From Desulfobacterales bacterium (GTDB taxonomy: Bacteria; Desulfobacterota; Desulfobacteria; Desulfobacterales; BuS5), in the NCBI GenBank assembly GCA_016735355.1, contig JAERRQ010000265.1, positions 1 to 26,389 of the forward strand: 26,389 bases of DNA. Reading direction: 5' to 3'. This document shows, one piece after another, positions 24,723 through 26,389 of this stretch; position 1 is the stretch's first letter; the number at the start of each line of letters is the position of its first letter. Under the pieces are notes generated by a model, which saw only the letters and a list, made by a program, of their open reading frames with translations, did not search any database and was not told the DNA's origin. The translations under genes were made by a program, and so were the position numbers.

Positions 24723-26389
24723 GTTTGATCCTTGGATTTACCAGAAGCTTTACCAGGGTTCTCAATCACAGGCGCCAGGCTCGGCGGAGAAACCTTTTTT
24801 ACGGCATCGTATTCCGGCGGACAGGCTACCATGCACTCGCCGCATTTGACACAAAGTTCCTGGTCGATTCCTTTTTTGCGGGTGCTGGTGGTAAATACGG
24901 CATCAGTGGGACAGCATCCCACACATGCATCGCAGCCACGGGCACAAGTATCCAGGTCAATATAATAGGCTGTCAGGGACCGGCAAGTCATGCCGGGGCA
25001 TCGCTTTTCCTTAATGTGCGCTTCGTATTCATCCCTGAAATATTTTATTGATGTGAGTACCGGATTGGGTGCGGTTTTACCTAGACCGCAAAGAGATCCG
25101 TTTTTTATGTCCCCACACAATTGCTCAAGCTGCTCTATATCCCCCTCCCGGCCTTCCCCCTTGGTTATTCGTTTCAGAATGCTCAGAAGATGACGGGTGC
25201 CTATTCTGCAAAAGGTGCATTTGCCGCACGATTCTTTTTGGGTAAAATCGAGAAAATATCGGGATACATCCACTACACAACTATCTTCATCCATAACCAC
25301 CATGCCGCCGGACCCCATCATGGCGCCTGTCTCGGTCAGGGAGTCGAAATCAATGGGTGTATCGAGAAGGGCATCCGGCAGGCAGCCTCCTGAAGGACCG
25401 CCGATCTGAACGGCCCTGAAGCCTTTTTGCCCGGGAATTCCGCCGCAGATGTCGAAAATAAGGGTCCGCAGGGTGACGCCCATGGGGATTTCCACCAGGC
25501 CCGGATGAACAACATCTCCAACCACGGAAAAAATGGCGGTTCCGGGACTGTTTTCAGTACCGATTCCCCTGTACCAGTCAGCCCCTTTTTCAATAATCGG
25601 GGGGACCGAAGCCAATGTCTTGACATTGTTGATGATGGTAGGCTGCCCGTAAAGTCCCTTTTCCACCGGATAGGGCGGGCGATGTACAGGCATACCCCGG
25701 TATCCCTCAATCGACTGGATCAGGCCGGTTTCTTCGCCGCATACAAAGGCTCCCGAGCCTTGGAAAACCTCGATTTCAAGATTAAATAAACTCTCCAGAA
25801 TACCTGCTCCCAGCAGACCGATTTTTTTGGCCTGGTCAATGGCTTTTGTAACGATCTTTACAGCCAGGGGATATTCGGACCTGACATAAACGATCGCCTT
25901 TTGGGCTCCTGCGGCATAAGCGCAAATCGCCATCCCTTCCACCACCTGGTGGGGATTGCTTTCCAGGATGGTACGATCCATATAAGCCCCGGGATCGCCT
26001 TCATCGGCATTGCAGATGATGATTTTATCCTTCCCGTCAATATTTGCGGCCATTTCCCATTTTCGACCGGTTGGAAATCCGGCCCCGCCTCTTCCCCTCA
26101 GCCCGGACTCTTTAATTTCATGGAGAATGTTTTCCGGATTCATATTCAGAGCTTTAACAAGAGAGACGTAGCCGCCTTCAGCAATATAATCGTAAATATC
26201 TTCCGGATCAATCCGCCCGCATTTTTCCATTACTACCCGTTTTTCCTGGTTGAACCTGGGAAATTCCATAACCGAAGGAATCATGTCGTTTTCTTCAGTT
26301 GCGCCGTAAACATGCTCAAAGCGGGGATCTCCCTCTTCAAGAAAGAGCTTGACCAGCATTTTGGCCTTGCCGGGGGTAACTTCGTGATA
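24719..26389 (-). CDS. NuoF/HndC-type NADH-binding flavoprotein with C-terminal ferredoxin (partial, N-terminus off window)
   Basis: This is the FMN- and NAD(P)H-binding subunit of a soluble, probably bifurcating or NADH-linked oxidoreductase. The frame is open to the window edge (556 codons). The first residues (YHEVTPGKAKMLVK) look like the end of a NuoE-type thioredoxin-like domain, so the ATG at 26359 is not the true start. Numbering from that Met: the NADH/FMN motif GRGGAGFPTG at 89-98, the NuoF [4Fe-4S] cysteines 378, 381, 384 (ESCGKCTFCRIGT) and 424, then two ferredoxin clusters. The first (Cys472, 476, 479, 483) has CxxxC in place of CxxC; the second uses Cys503, 506, 509 and 513. It is co-transcribed with the HoxU-like gene. 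Hydrogenase, formate dehydrogenase or a Bam-type complex are possible partners. Confidence 0.93.
   Translation of the reverse strand, partial: YHEVTPGKAKMLVKLFLEEGDPRFEHVYGATEENDMIPSVMEFPRFNQEKRVVMEKCGRIDPEDIYDYIAEGGYVSLVKALNMNPENILHEIKESGLRGRGGAGFPTGRKWEMAANIDGKDKIIICNADEGDPGAYMDRTILESNPHQVVEGMAICAYAAGAQKAIVYVRSEYPLAVKIVTKAIDQAKKIGLLGAGILESLFNLEIEVFQGSGAFVCGEETGLIQSIEGYRGMPVHRPPYPVEKGLYGQPTIINNVKTLASVPPIIEKGADWYRGIGTENSPGTAIFSVVGDVVHPGLVEIPMGVTLRTLIFDICGGIPGQKGFRAVQIGGPSGGCLPDALLDTPIDFDSLTETGAMMGSGGMVVMDEDSCVVDVSRYFLDFTQKESCGKCTFCRIGTRHLLSILKRITKGEGREGDIEQLEQLCGDIKNGSLCGLGKTAPNPVLTSIKYFRDEYEAHIKEKRCPGMTCRSLTAYYIDLDTCARGCDACVGCCPTDAVFTTSTRKKGIDQELCVKCGECMVACPPEYDAVKKVSPPSLAPVIENPGKASGKSKDQT

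Noticed and set aside
24719..26359. Treating the ATG at 26359 as the true start of the NuoF-like gene
   Set aside because: The frame continues without a stop to the window edge, and the upstream residues look like conserved coding sequence, so the gene is partial.

Overview
The window looks like the chromosome of an anaerobic, Gram-negative, sulfate-reducer-like member of the former Deltaproteobacteria (Desulfobacterales or relatives). This is inferred from the gene mix: lipid A and outer-membrane assembly genes, a CGGC-domain protein, an acyl-CoA dehydrogenase with a TetR regulator nearby, a HyuB protein, and soluble NuoF/NuoG-type flavin/Fe-S subunits with extra ferredoxin domains. The DNA is moderately AT-rich, and the NuoF end looks more GC-rich by eye. 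I see no tRNA, rRNA, CRISPR array, prophage or complete insertion sequence.

Left third (1-10.8 kb). A partial Bax inhibitor-1/YccA gene points left. Divergent from it is a four-gene operon (706-5553): ABC ATPase, ABC-2 permease, GldG-like periplasmic subunit and DUF4340 protein. This is the Gld-type ABC module also found outside gliding bacteria. A convergent tamA-tamB pair (5639-10746, ATGA overlap) follows.

Middle (10.8-17.4 kb). A small cysteine-rich CGGC-family protein and a TetR regulator lie on the minus strand. pyrG, a DRE-TIM (homocitrate/isopropylmalate synthase-like) enzyme overlapping it by 13 bp, and an acyl-CoA dehydrogenase lie on the plus strand. The gaps here hold the most unusual DNA. 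One is a 118-bp MITE-like element with 13-bp perfect terminal inverted repeats and an 8-bp target duplication. Two others are nested inverted-repeat elements of about 125-131 bp. There is also a heptamer tandem repeat, and a 527-bp TetR/pyrG gap with paired 9-bp direct repeats, an isolated terminator and a separate pyrG promoter candidate.

Right third (17.4-26.4 kb). lpxB, a DUF374 acyltransferase and an MsbA-type exporter form a lipid A cluster. A hydantoinase-B-like gene with no HyuA partner beside it is joined to msbA by a TTGA overlap, followed by a CCA-adding enzyme/HD protein. On the minus strand a NuoE/NuoF-type flavoprotein (entering from the right edge) and a HoxU/NuoG-N-terminal-like Fe-S protein form one operon. 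The 3' end of the latter overlaps cca tail-to-tail by 130 bp.

I did not find a clear new multi-gene defence or metabolic system. The most novel-looking signals are the non-coding repeats, the candidate short transcript ahead of pyrG, and the orphan hyuB in the lipid A cluster.
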